From: JASTVH01 sp042862465
Lineage (GTDB): Bacteria > Pseudomonadota > Gammaproteobacteria > Pseudomonadales > Oleiphilaceae
NCBI GenBank assembly: GCA_042862465.1
Contig: JASTVH010000001.1
Span: 434,001-498,000, forward strand
Reading direction: 5' to 3'
DNA length: 64,000 bases
Below, one piece after another: positions 52,800 through 61,649 of the stretch (the first letter of the stretch is position 1; the number at the start of each line of letters is the position of its first letter). The translations under genes and the position numbers were made by a program. Under the pieces are notes generated by a model. The model searched no databases and was not told where the DNA came from. It was given only the letters and a program-made list of their open reading frames with translations.

Positions 52800-53416
52800 C
52801 CGTAATACTCCATCAAACCACCGAAAAAGAAGATCGCGGCGCCGCCCAGCACCAGCGTCAGGATGTGGGCGAGACGCGTGAATTTGAAAAAGGGTCGGTT
52901 CCAGACCATCAACAGGGCGGCCACAGGCCAGGCCCCGTAGATGGCGCTCCGGGCGATGTCCTCGCCCACCAGCCAGCCCAAAAGCCGGGCGCCGCCGAGG
53001 ATGAACAGCAACCAGAACACCGGCATGCCCTGGTATACGAGCCTGCCATCCAGGGTGTTGTTACCGGCCATGTTGAATACTGCCAGGCGTACAATGCCCG
53101 AGATCCACACGCCCAGAATGAGCAGCGCCGCCAGAGGCCCGTCAAAGCCCCATTGCCACAGCCAGAAGGCGGGGGCGACCAGGTAGAGGAACGTATCCAC
53201 GAAACCGTCCAGATAGCGCCCGAACTCGCGCACCAGTCCCCAGCGGCGCGCGCAATAGCCGTCCAGGGCATCGGCCAGCATGGCCAGATACAGGACCGCC
53301 AGGGCAAAGGTGTGCCATCCCGCTGCCATCAGCCAGAGTGCCAGACCGGTCAGCGTCAGGCCGGTGAGGGTGATCAGGTCCACCCGGGTGAGGCGAATCA
53401 GAAACCTCTGGGTCAC
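52796..53416 (-). CDS. CDP-alcohol phosphatidyltransferase
   Basis: A 206-residue membrane enzyme. The signature is complete: DALDGYCARRWGLVREFGRY then LDGFVD. I chose GTG 53414-53416 because it overlaps the ligase stop in the GTGA pattern seen at other junctions of this operon and has GAGG upstream; a GTG at 53425 is the alternative. It transfers a phospho-lipid group from CDP-lipid to an alcohol. With a CarS-like partner, the donor is probably an unusual CDP-lipid. The acceptor alcohol is unknown. Confidence 0.9.
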   Translation of the reverse strand: MTQRFLIRLTRVDLITLTGLTLTGLALWLMAAGWHTFALAVLYLAMLADALDGYCARRWGLVREFGRYLDGFVDTFLYLVAPAFWLWQWGFDGPLAALLILGVWISGIVRLAVFNMAGNNTLDGRLVYQGMPVFWLLFILGGARLLGWLVGEDIARSAIYGAWPVAALLMVWNRPFFKFTRLAHILTLVLGGAAIFFFGGLMEYYG

Positions 53417-54987
53417 AGCCGGCACCTCTTCTTCAGTGGTGCGCGCTGGATCTTGCTGTTATGGCGGCTGTCCACCGGCAGGGTGTCGAGAACGATCACC
53501 GGCGCACCAGCCAGATCGGCCTCGGCGAGCAACTGGCGACACTCACGTTCCGCCTGCACCGAACGTCCGCGGGCTTCGAGGCTGATGAACAGGTGGGGAC
53601 GGGTGCCAACCCTGGCCTGGACGAGGGCGGCCTGGGCCACCAGCGGCAGATCCTGAATGCGGCGTTCCAGCGGGAAGGCCGGGATGGCCTGGCCGTTCCA
53701 GCGAATCTGGTCGCCCCGCCGGCCAAGGAGACGCAACTGCCCCCGCTCGTCCATGACGGCAAGATCCCCGGTGCGATGCCACACGGTGCCGTTTTCACCG
53801 GGAATCTTGTTCTCCCGGGTGGCCTGTTCGTCCCGCACATAGCCCTTGAGCACATGGGGGCCGGCCACGACAACTTCGCCGGGTTCGCCGGTTGGAACCC
53901 GGAGCGCCTCCAGCTCGCAGGCATGGTCGATACGGTCCTGTTCGCGGATCAGCATCAGTTGGGTTTGAGGGACGGGTTGGCCGACCGGATAACCAACAGC
54001 ATCATCATCCAGCAGGGCCGCGGCTTCCAGATGGGCGATGGGTTCGGCCTCGGTGGACCCATAAACCACCGCAATATCCGCGGTTGGGAACGCCTGAGCC
54101 AGCCGCCGGGCCAGCTTGCGGCCTACCGGGGCACCGCCGATACGGATGCTGCGCAGGGATTCCGGAGCGGCGTCCGCTTCCACGGCACTGGCAATTCGAC
54201 TGATAAACGCCGGCGCGCCGCTGATGCGGGTCACCCGGCTCTGGCGGATCTGCGCCAGCAGCGCGGCACCGTCGGCTTTGGCCGGTGCCGCGAAGTCCAT
54301 GGCCGGCAGGACCGAGGGCATGCCGCAGCACAGATTGTGCAGCACCAGCACCGGCAGGCAGGTCATGTCGACGTCGTCGCAGGCATCGGGCCAGTGATCG
54401 CGAATGGCCTGGTGCTGCGCGATCAGGCTGGCGTGGGTGCGGTCCGCGCCCTTGGGTTTGCCGGTGGTGCCGGAGGTATAGGAGATCAGACCGTGGGCTT
54501 CTGCCGGCAGGGCGGTTCCCCAGCTCCAGTCGCTGGATTGGCCGGCCTGGCGCAACACGTCCTCCAGGGAATGCCAGCGCACCCCACGGCCGGCCGTCAA
54601 CAGCGGGCCGATGCGTTTGGCTTTGGCCGAGGTGATCACCTGCCGGGCACCGCTCAGCTGCAGTGCCTTGAGCATGCGCCGGGGGCCCAGTCCGGTATCG
54701 ATGAACACCGGAATCAGCCCTTCAGCCAGCAGCCCCAGAACGGCCACATAGAGGCCTGGCTCGGGCTTGTGCATGACCACCACAGGCGTTCCACGACGCC
54801 AGCCCTGAGCACGGCAGAAACGGCGGAAACCCTCGATGGATTGCGCCAGCTCGCCAAAGCTGAGGCTAGCCGGCGTCTCACCGTGGACTTCCAGCGCCGT
54901 GACCCAGGGTTGCGCCTGGGCGTGGCGCAGCACCAGATCCGCGAAATTACCGCTCGCCGGAGTCAGAGAGGGAATGATCCGGTGCAT
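53413..54987 (-). CDS. Acyl-adenylating ligase, OleC-like
   Basis: A 524-residue ANL-superfamily enzyme. P-loop ISYTSGTTGKPKGADRTH, adenine site VYGSTEAEPIAHLEAA, hinge RTGDLAVMDERGQLRLLGRR and C-terminal Lys in NSKIQR are all present. The stretch MPSVLPAMDFAAPAKADGAA and GAPAFISRIAS resembles OleC, the beta-lactone synthetase of olefin synthesis, but no oleA, oleB or oleD is nearby. It should activate a fatty or polyketide-like acid as AMP ester or CoA thioester. ATG 54985-54987 starts one base after the GNAT stop. Confidence 0.85.
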   Translation of the reverse strand: MHRIIPSLTPASGNFADLVLRHAQAQPWVTALEVHGETPASLSFGELAQSIEGFRRFCRAQGWRRGTPVVVMHKPEPGLYVAVLGLLAEGLIPVFIDTGLGPRRMLKALQLSGARQVITSAKAKRIGPLLTAGRGVRWHSLEDVLRQAGQSSDWSWGTALPAEAHGLISYTSGTTGKPKGADRTHASLIAQHQAIRDHWPDACDDVDMTCLPVLVLHNLCCGMPSVLPAMDFAAPAKADGAALLAQIRQSRVTRISGAPAFISRIASAVEADAAPESLRSIRIGGAPVGRKLARRLAQAFPTADIAVVYGSTEAEPIAHLEAAALLDDDAVGYPVGQPVPQTQLMLIREQDRIDHACELEALRVPTGEPGEVVVAGPHVLKGYVRDEQATRENKIPGENGTVWHRTGDLAVMDERGQLRLLGRRGDQIRWNGQAIPAFPLERRIQDLPLVAQAALVQARVGTRPHLFISLEARGRSVQAERECRQLLAEADLAGAPVIVLDTLPVDSRHNSKIQRAPLKKRCRL

Positions 54988-54988
54988 G

Positions 54989-56077
54989 TCAGAGTTCCTT
55001 TCCGTAGAGCGCGTAATCGTGTTGCTCATCGTCCGGCCGGCTGTAGGCCAGTTGGCCGACGCGGGCCGAGGGGTTGTCCTCGCGCACCATCACGGCGCCG
55101 CCCCAGTCGTACTGCCCGGTGCCCGCCTGCATCATGCGGTAGCTCATGACGCCAAACAGGCCTTTCTGACGATAGGCCGGATGGACGCCCCCGGTTTTGC
55201 CCAGCAGGGTCTTGCGGCCCGGGATACGGGCGAGGTCGTCAAACGTGCAATCGGCCAACGCCTTGCGTTTCGGATTGCCCTGGCAGGCGAGGGGACCGTA
55301 GTCGGGGAAGCCAAGAAAAAAGCCGGCAACGTCGCCATCGGCGGTTTCCACCAGCACCGAGCTGCGCGGGCAGAGCCGGCTGGCGATGGGCTGGCCGAAG
55401 CCCTGGCGGAAGGCGGTTTCGCTGATGCCGGTATAGGCGTAATTGTTGCCGAAAATCTGGTCCACATAGCGATAGAACTCATCCAGCCGGCCCAGCCAGG
55501 TGGCCCCGTCCAGAGGCGAGAAACGCAGCCCTTCGGCCAGAAGGCTCTGGTAGACCGGCTCCAAGCTCCGGCCCATTGATTCGGCCCGGCCGTCCATGGG
55601 GCCCAGCCAGCTGTGGAAATGTTTGACCGGTTTCAGGTCGAGTTCATCCAGCAGACGCGGATAGTACGGCGGGTTGTAGGGTTCCCCCGGAAAGGGGCCA
55701 TCTTCAAAATGGTTTAAACGGACCCGATAGGCATTGAAGGTGCTGATGTTGATCGGCCCCAGCAAGCGCGTTGCGCCCTGGTCCCGGGCCCACTGTTCAG
55801 CGGCCCTGAACAGGGTGGCATGGGCCGCGAGATCGTCTTCACCTTCCCAGAAGCCGAAGAAGGCCGTGGGTTGGCCGTCGATAACCTGATTGGGATGGTA
55901 AAACACCGCCAGACGCGCCTGGTCGTTGTGGGTATCGAACCAGGCGCGGTGGGCAGGATCGTCTTCGAGCGCGGCGAACTGCCGTGCCAGGGCCTGCGGA
56001 TCCTCACCCAGCCAGCGCGGGTCGTCCCGGTAGACGTGGCGGGCCACAGCGTGAAAGGTGTCGGCCTGGCCCATCAT
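54989..56077 (-). CDS. GNAT-like acyltransferase
   Basis: A 362-residue soluble protein. The C-terminal half carries a GNAT-type acetyl-CoA loop, GKTGGVHPAYRQKGLFGVMS, while the N-terminal half (e.g. RLLGPINISTFNAYRVRLNH) has the pattern of a duplicated or degenerate GNAT domain. It overlaps the dikinase gene by four bases. In this pathway it could transfer an acyl group made by the adjacent ligase, which is inference. Confidence 0.78.
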   Translation of the reverse strand: MMGQADTFHAVARHVYRDDPRWLGEDPQALARQFAALEDDPAHRAWFDTHNDQARLAVFYHPNQVIDGQPTAFFGFWEGEDDLAAHATLFRAAEQWARDQGATRLLGPINISTFNAYRVRLNHFEDGPFPGEPYNPPYYPRLLDELDLKPVKHFHSWLGPMDGRAESMGRSLEPVYQSLLAEGLRFSPLDGATWLGRLDEFYRYVDQIFGNNYAYTGISETAFRQGFGQPIASRLCPRSSVLVETADGDVAGFFLGFPDYGPLACQGNPKRKALADCTFDDLARIPGRKTLLGKTGGVHPAYRQKGLFGVMSYRMMQAGTGQYDWGGAVMVREDNPSARVGQLAYSRPDDEQHDYALYGKEL

Positions 56078-58821
56078 GCGCTGACCGCCTCTTGGTTTGT
56101 CTCAGGGGACGCGCTGTCCTCCCGTTCCAGTAACCGCACCTCGCCGCTGCTGCCGTCGATGCGGACGCGCTCGCCATTCTGCAGGCGTTGGGTGATGCCC
56201 GGAACATTAACCACCGCCGGAATGCCCAGCTCCCGGGCCACGACCGCAGAGTGTGACAGGGTGGAGCCGCGCTCGATCAGCAGGCCGCCCGCGGTGGGGA
56301 ACAGCGGGGCCCAGCCCGGATCGGTACGCACCGTGCAGAGGATCTGCCCGTCCAGGGACAGTTCGTCCTTGGGCGAGAAAATCAGCCGCACCGGCTGCTC
56401 GACAATGCCCGGATAGCAGCCGATGCCCTTGAGGGTGCTGCCACTGCTGAGCGTTTCGTCTTCCGCCTGGTACGGATACACCGGCGTGTTGTGGTGATAG
56501 ACCGGGCCGTAGGTGAAGAAGTGGTGCGGCAGGTCCTCGCCTTCGTAGCTAGCAAACTCGGCCTTGCGGACTTCCGCCGTCGGGGCCAGCCCGCCGACGA
56601 AGGTGCCGTTCATCCAGCCATCCAGCTCTTCCACGGTGACGTAGAAAATGTCCCGTGCGTCGTTGAGCTCCCCCGCCTCGTGCAGGCGTTGGCCCAGGGT
56701 CTCGTAGATGTCCCGGTAGAGGCCGAACATGCGGGTGCGGGCCAGACGCATGTTCTCGCGGTGCTTGACCGCCGCACGCAGCCGCTGCACCGCCTTGCGG
56801 AAACGCTTCAGGCCACGTTCGCCAAAGCCGTTGCGCACGGCGGTATAGGCGGTGGACTCGGCCTCTTCGCGCAGCACCTGTTCATTGCGTGCCAGTCGAT
56901 CCAGGGAAAGGTCGCCGCGCAGCAGGAAATTGCGCAGGATCTGGAACATGAACGCCGGATCGTGCCGCAGGGTCTGCGACTCCAGCTTCAGCTCGCCCAT
57001 GGTGCGGTCGCCGTAGCGCTCGATGTAGTCCAGGCACTGGCGGTACACGTCGGGCCATTGGGCCTGCAGCACCGCCATCAGCCGCTCGTCGGGCGTTTCC
57101 CGCACCAGCCGGGTCAGCTCCGGATCCTTGCGGATGCGGTCGGCCAGGGCCAGCAGGAACTTGGTCGGCTCGGTGCTCTCGATGCCTTCCTCACCGGACA
57201 TCAGGTTATTCTGCACCGCTTCGATGCCCTCGACGCCGGCCTTTTCCAGCCATTTGTGCACCTGCTGGTTGGACATCATCACGTAGAAGTCGTTGAGGAT
57301 CGGCGTGGTCCAGCAATGCAGCAGGTTGCGGTCGAGGCGCCGGGCCCAGTCCATCAGCTCGGCGAATTCCAGGGTGTGCAGTTCGTGGCGCGGGAAGGCC
57401 TGGTATTCGGTCTCGAACATGCCGTGGAAGGCCTTCACCTTGCGCTCCATGCGCAGGAAGCTCAGCAGCAGGCCGGCCAGGGCGCGGAACATCGCCGGCA
57501 TTTCCCGCAGCTTCTGCAGTCCCGAGCGCTCCTGGTCCTGAATGAAGTCCACCGGATCCTGCAGCCCCATCATGCGCTCCATGGCTTCCTTGTTGTTGCC
57601 GAAGCCGGGCAGCAGGGTGAGGCCCCGGTACCAGTTGTTGATGTTGTAGTAGACGCGGCCGCGGATCAGGCCGAGCATGTTGTCCAGCATGTCCCGGTGG
57701 CCCTGGATGGTCCGTTCCGGCAGGCCCAGGATACGCATGGTTTGCTCATACACCGTGGCATAGGCGCGCCGGGCGAAGGAGAAGGTCAGGGGCGTGGTGA
57801 CGCCGCAGTAGCTCTCCTGGATATTGGAATTGTCCCAGACGATGCACTCGCCCTTGGGGCGGGCCGGTGCCGGCAGGGCGGTGATGGGACGGGTCTGCAG
57901 GACCCACAGGCCGCCGTCGGCGTAGGTCCATTCGATGTCCTGTGGGGCGCCGCATTTGCGGGCAATGGCCCGGCCGACGCGCATCAGTTGCCGGCACTGT
58001 TCCGGAGACAGGCAGGCGGTGTGACGTTCCTCAGCGGGCACCTCCACTTCGCGGGTACCGCGGCCCTGCTCCCGATCGAAGCGCAGGGCCTGATCCTTGT
58101 CCGCGATCTGCTGTTCCAGGATGCCGCCATCCAGCCCCACCGTGAACTCGTCGGCGGCGCAAATCCCGGAGACCAGCCCCTCGCCGGAGCCCCAGCAGGC
58201 AGAGATAAGCCCCTGGTCGCGGTGGCCGTTGACCGGGTGGGCGGTGAACATCACCCCGGACACCTCTCCATCGATCATGCGCTGCACGATGACGGCGCAC
58301 TGGATATGCTCCAGAGGCAGGCCATGGCGCATGCGATACAGCAAGGCGCGCTCGCTGAAGGCACTGGCCCAGACCCGTCGGATCGCGCTGTGAATATCTT
58401 CGAGCGTCTGCTGGAACAGGAATGAATCCATCTGGCCGGCGAAGGACGCATTGCCGGCGTCTTCACCCACAACCGAGGAGCGCACCGCATAGAAGCTGTC
58501 TGCGGGCAAATCCAGACTACCCAGCGCCTGGGCCAGTTCGCTGACCAGCACCAGGGGCAGGGAGTGCTCCTCGATCCGCTCGGCGATCGCGGCCGAGGTG
58601 GCGGCTGCATTATCGGCCGTAAGCTTTTTCAGGGTGGTGGACAGCCAGCCCTTGAGGTCGTGTTCCTGCAGAAACGCGTCAAAGGCTTCTGTGGTCACGG
58701 CCACCCATTCGGGCACCGGAAAATCGTTGCGGCTCAGCCACGCCATCTGCCGGGCCTTGCCGCCCAGCTCGGCCTCGCTCAGGGCACTGGCTTCCAGGGC
58801 AGGGCATACAAGATTGTTCAT
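56074..58821 (-). CDS. PEP-synthase/rifampin-phosphotransferase-like dikinase
   Basis: A 915-residue dikinase-type protein. The N-terminal ATP-grasp (residues ~1-330) has DSFYAVRSSVVGEDAGNASF, EVSGVMFTAHPVNGHRDQG and WVLQTRPI. A helical middle domain of ~400 residues follows. The C-terminal swivelling domain has the phospho-His in ERGSTLSHSAVVARELGIPA (His ~857). It lacks the PEP/pyruvate barrel of PEP synthase, which matches rifampin phosphotransferase layout, so it probably phosphorylates a small molecule held by the middle domain. Overlaps its neighbours by four bases on both sides. Confidence 0.87.
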   Translation of the reverse strand: MNNLVCPALEASALSEAELGGKARQMAWLSRNDFPVPEWVAVTTEAFDAFLQEHDLKGWLSTTLKKLTADNAAATSAAIAERIEEHSLPLVLVSELAQALGSLDLPADSFYAVRSSVVGEDAGNASFAGQMDSFLFQQTLEDIHSAIRRVWASAFSERALLYRMRHGLPLEHIQCAVIVQRMIDGEVSGVMFTAHPVNGHRDQGLISACWGSGEGLVSGICAADEFTVGLDGGILEQQIADKDQALRFDREQGRGTREVEVPAEERHTACLSPEQCRQLMRVGRAIARKCGAPQDIEWTYADGGLWVLQTRPITALPAPARPKGECIVWDNSNIQESYCGVTTPLTFSFARRAYATVYEQTMRILGLPERTIQGHRDMLDNMLGLIRGRVYYNINNWYRGLTLLPGFGNNKEAMERMMGLQDPVDFIQDQERSGLQKLREMPAMFRALAGLLLSFLRMERKVKAFHGMFETEYQAFPRHELHTLEFAELMDWARRLDRNLLHCWTTPILNDFYVMMSNQQVHKWLEKAGVEGIEAVQNNLMSGEEGIESTEPTKFLLALADRIRKDPELTRLVRETPDERLMAVLQAQWPDVYRQCLDYIERYGDRTMGELKLESQTLRHDPAFMFQILRNFLLRGDLSLDRLARNEQVLREEAESTAYTAVRNGFGERGLKRFRKAVQRLRAAVKHRENMRLARTRMFGLYRDIYETLGQRLHEAGELNDARDIFYVTVEELDGWMNGTFVGGLAPTAEVRKAEFASYEGEDLPHHFFTYGPVYHHNTPVYPYQAEDETLSSGSTLKGIGCYPGIVEQPVRLIFSPKDELSLDGQILCTVRTDPGWAPLFPTAGGLLIERGSTLSHSAVVARELGIPAVVNVPGITQRLQNGERVRIDGSSGEVRLLEREDSASPETNQEAVSA

Positions 58822-61619
58822 GCGCCGCCTCCCAGGCTGACGGCCCGACGCAAGCGGTCTTCCTCACGATCCACGAAGGCCCGGAAGGTCAGATGGACAC
58901 GCTCCATGAAACCGTAGTGCCGGAAGGTGTGGGCCATGGTGTAGAGCGACATCCGCGAGATCAGCAGATCGAACAGGCAGAGGCTGAAGCCCCAGCGCCA
59001 GCGGTCCGCCGGGATGCTCTGGCCGGTATGGCGCTCCAGCTCCTGACGGTGATAGTCGATCAGCTCTTCGATGACGTCGGCTGGCGTGTCCGGGGTGAGG
59101 GTGAACACCAGCAGTTCCGCCAGGTCGTATTGCGGAGCGTGAACGGTGGCCAGCTCCCAGTCGTACAGGCACATCCTTGGGCCGTCCTCGCCGTGGCGGA
59201 AGGCGATGTTGCGCGGATTGAAATCGTTGTGGATCAGCGTCTTCGGCAGCTTTTCCAGTTCCCGCCACCAGAACGGCATGCCATTGGCCTGCATGCGGTA
59301 GCGTTCCAGGTCCTCATCGCTGAACCATTCCGGGAATTCCTCCCGGGCGTGCACGCCCAGCATCTCCCACAGGCGCTGCATCTCCTGGCGGGACTCGCGG
59401 TTGGGCGCATCCATGATCCAGTCCTTCGCCTTGAGCTCGTCCTCGCGCCCGTACCAGCGGCTGTGCACCTCGGCGATGCCGGCAATGGCGCTGCGGGTAT
59501 GCTCCAGGGTCCAGCCCGCAAGGGTATCGGCCACATCCATCAGGGCCATGTCTTCCAGCAGTTCCTCGACGATCACGTAGGCTTCGCGCTCCGGATTCTG
59601 GTAGACCCCGTAGACCGTTGGCATGTGGTTCTTCACCCGCGGGTCGTCGTCACTCATCACGGCCAACTCGCGCACGTGGCAGCCACGGAAGCCGAGGCGG
59701 TCCTTGTAGCGGCTGAATTCCTGGGCCAGACGGGCATCACACATGGCGGCCATGCCGTTGAGCATGAGGATGACTTCCTCGTCCAGGGGTTTGACCTTGG
59801 TCATCACCTTCAGGGTCCGCTCCCGACCGAGGCCATCCTGATAGTGCAGGGCCATGGGGAAGTGGCCAACCAGCTTGTTGACCTTGTGGCCCGTCAGCTC
59901 GGTAACGATGCTGGAACCCGTGGAGACCGGGGACAGGGACTCCACCTTGGTGACAGTGAGGTTGGGATCGGAGAAGTGCTCCCGCAGCATCGGCGTGTAG
60001 AATTCCGGGGTGAGATCCCCCAGCTTGAGGGTATCCACCGGGCGGTTGCGCCCCAGCTTTTCGTGGGCACTGGCAAACTGGCCGCTGGCAATGGCGGACA
60101 GGGTGGACAGGTCCAGGGCCAGACAGTAACCGGCGATGATCTCGGCCAGGCGATGGGCCTTTTCGGGCCCGGCGCACCCCAGGAGCTCCAGGCATTCACG
60201 CTGGTGGGCCAGGCTGGTACCGCCGCCTACGGTGCCGATCACCAGACTCGGTAGCATCATGCTGGCATAGACCGCCTCCTGGCCGTTGTCATCGGTGATC
60301 AGCTCCAGGTTGAGCTGGCCAATGGCGGATTCGTGCACGCAGGCAATATCTTGCCCGGTGGCGGTGAAAATGGCGGCGATCACGTTGGCGATGTTGATGT
60401 TCAGGCCCACCATGCCGGCGGCCACACTGCCGGTGACAAAGCTCTGATAGGCATCCACCAGCTGGCGCGGGGTGACTTTCAGGGTCTGGCGCAGCACGCT
60501 TTCCGGCAGGCAGCACTCGGCCATCACCTTGATGCCCCGGCCCTTGAGGAACGACTGGTAGGTGACCTTCTTGTCGTTCGACAGGTTGGACTCGACCATG
60601 AAATTGCGGATCGTCAGCCCGTTGAAGTCGTTCATCTGCTCGATCAGCCACAGGCAGGCGTGCCAGGTGCAGGTGGTGGTCATGTTCTGACCGGCGGCAT
60701 CGCCCGTCTCGTAAACGAAGTGAACGTGGACCGCCTTGCCGAACACCTGGGGCTCGATCTGCACCAGATTGGCGTAGTTGGAAAAACGACGGGTCTGGTC
60801 TTTCAGTTCGTTGAAGTGGCACTCCACCCATTCGGCAAAGAAGAGGGCGTCCTGCATGGATTCCAGGAAGAACACCGGCACCCGCAGCATGCGCTGGCCC
60901 ATCACCCGGGTATAGACGCCTCCGGACCGGGAGAGGGCGGTGGCTCCGCGCGTTGCCGAGGCCACCAGGGCGCCTTCGGAAGTGGCCATGGGCGCGTAGG
61001 AGAAGTCCTTGACCGCCTGCCCATGAATCAGCAACGGGCCGGCCACGCCCACGGGAATCTCCACGGAGCCAACGAACGCCTCCACGTTGCTCATCAGCTT
61101 GTTGGGATCGAAGCTGTTACGGGACACGCCTTCCAGATTGACGCCGGTCTGCTCCTGCAGGAACTGCACGCGCTCCTGGCGGGCTTCTTCCGTGTAGAGT
61201 CCGCGGCCGGGAACTTTGGGCAGCTCGTGAGCGGCCCGTTCGCCGCCATCCGTTTCAGCCCGCTCATTCTGGTGAAGCAGGAACAGGGCGCGCCACAGAC
61301 ACTTGGAGTTGGCCTTGCCCGGCACGGTGGCGGTGACCACACCCACGTGATGACGCTGTTCCGAGGCCCGTTGCCCCTGGATCACCAGTTCCATGCCACA
61401 GAGAGTTTCCCCGTTGACCTGGATTTCCGGGCTTTCCAGCTTGAGACCGACGGCCATTTCCGACAGCAGGCCGTGGTTGGGAATCAACAGTTCCACGCTG
61501 TTCTGCGTGAGCTGGCCGATCAGCAGCTGATGCTGCTTGCCATTGAGCCCGAAAAGCAGCTCCCCGGCGTACTGGGAGCTGTTAAAGCTGCGGCGGCGCG
61601 ACTGATTATTCAACATCAT
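58818..61619 (-). CDS. HMG-CoA reductase fused to an APH-fold kinase
   Basis: A 933-residue fusion. Residues ~135-560 are a class I-like HMG-CoA reductase: VEAFVGSVEIPVGVAGPLLI, E215 in ATSEGALVAS, DAAGQNMTT (308-315), NDKK (K350/351), GQD424, GTVGGGTSLAHQ and H519 in ASAHEKLGRNRP, so all catalytic residues are present. Residues ~590-933 are an APH/choline-kinase-fold kinase with TLIHNDFNPRN (H797, D799) and metal Asp in LYDWELA (D820). The N-terminal ~130 residues are uncharacterised. The kinase might phosphorylate the reductase product. No other mevalonate-pathway gene is in the window. Start ATGATG 61619 has AGGAA upstream. Confidence 0.92.
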   Translation of the reverse strand: MMLNNQSRRRSFNSSQYAGELLFGLNGKQHQLLIGQLTQNSVELLIPNHGLLSEMAVGLKLESPEIQVNGETLCGMELVIQGQRASEQRHHVGVVTATVPGKANSKCLWRALFLLHQNERAETDGGERAAHELPKVPGRGLYTEEARQERVQFLQEQTGVNLEGVSRNSFDPNKLMSNVEAFVGSVEIPVGVAGPLLIHGQAVKDFSYAPMATSEGALVASATRGATALSRSGGVYTRVMGQRMLRVPVFFLESMQDALFFAEWVECHFNELKDQTRRFSNYANLVQIEPQVFGKAVHVHFVYETGDAAGQNMTTTCTWHACLWLIEQMNDFNGLTIRNFMVESNLSNDKKVTYQSFLKGRGIKVMAECCLPESVLRQTLKVTPRQLVDAYQSFVTGSVAAGMVGLNINIANVIAAIFTATGQDIACVHESAIGQLNLELITDDNGQEAVYASMMLPSLVIGTVGGGTSLAHQRECLELLGCAGPEKAHRLAEIIAGYCLALDLSTLSAIASGQFASAHEKLGRNRPVDTLKLGDLTPEFYTPMLREHFSDPNLTVTKVESLSPVSTGSSIVTELTGHKVNKLVGHFPMALHYQDGLGRERTLKVMTKVKPLDEEVILMLNGMAAMCDARLAQEFSRYKDRLGFRGCHVRELAVMSDDDPRVKNHMPTVYGVYQNPEREAYVIVEELLEDMALMDVADTLAGWTLEHTRSAIAGIAEVHSRWYGREDELKAKDWIMDAPNRESRQEMQRLWEMLGVHAREEFPEWFSDEDLERYRMQANGMPFWWRELEKLPKTLIHNDFNPRNIAFRHGEDGPRMCLYDWELATVHAPQYDLAELLVFTLTPDTPADVIEELIDYHRQELERHTGQSIPADRWRWGFSLCLFDLLISRMSLYTMAHTFRHYGFMERVHLTFRAFVDREEDRLRRAVSLGGGA

Positions 61620-61649
61620 GTTGGCAATTCCTGAATCTGCTAAACGGCG

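Noticed and set aside
53413..54987. Olefin (Ole) biosynthesis cluster
   Set aside because: Ligase resembles OleC, but oleA, oleB and oleD are absent from the operon.
56491..58425. Long rightward frame (644 codons) opposite the dikinase gene
   Set aside because: GC-rich antisense shadow; rich in His/Gln/Gly/Val with no domain, signal or ribosome site, while the opposite strand encodes clear motifs.
58893..61634. Two long rightward frames opposite the HMG-CoA reductase fusion
   Set aside because: Antisense shadows of a gene with intact catalytic motifs; compositions typical of reverse-strand reading.
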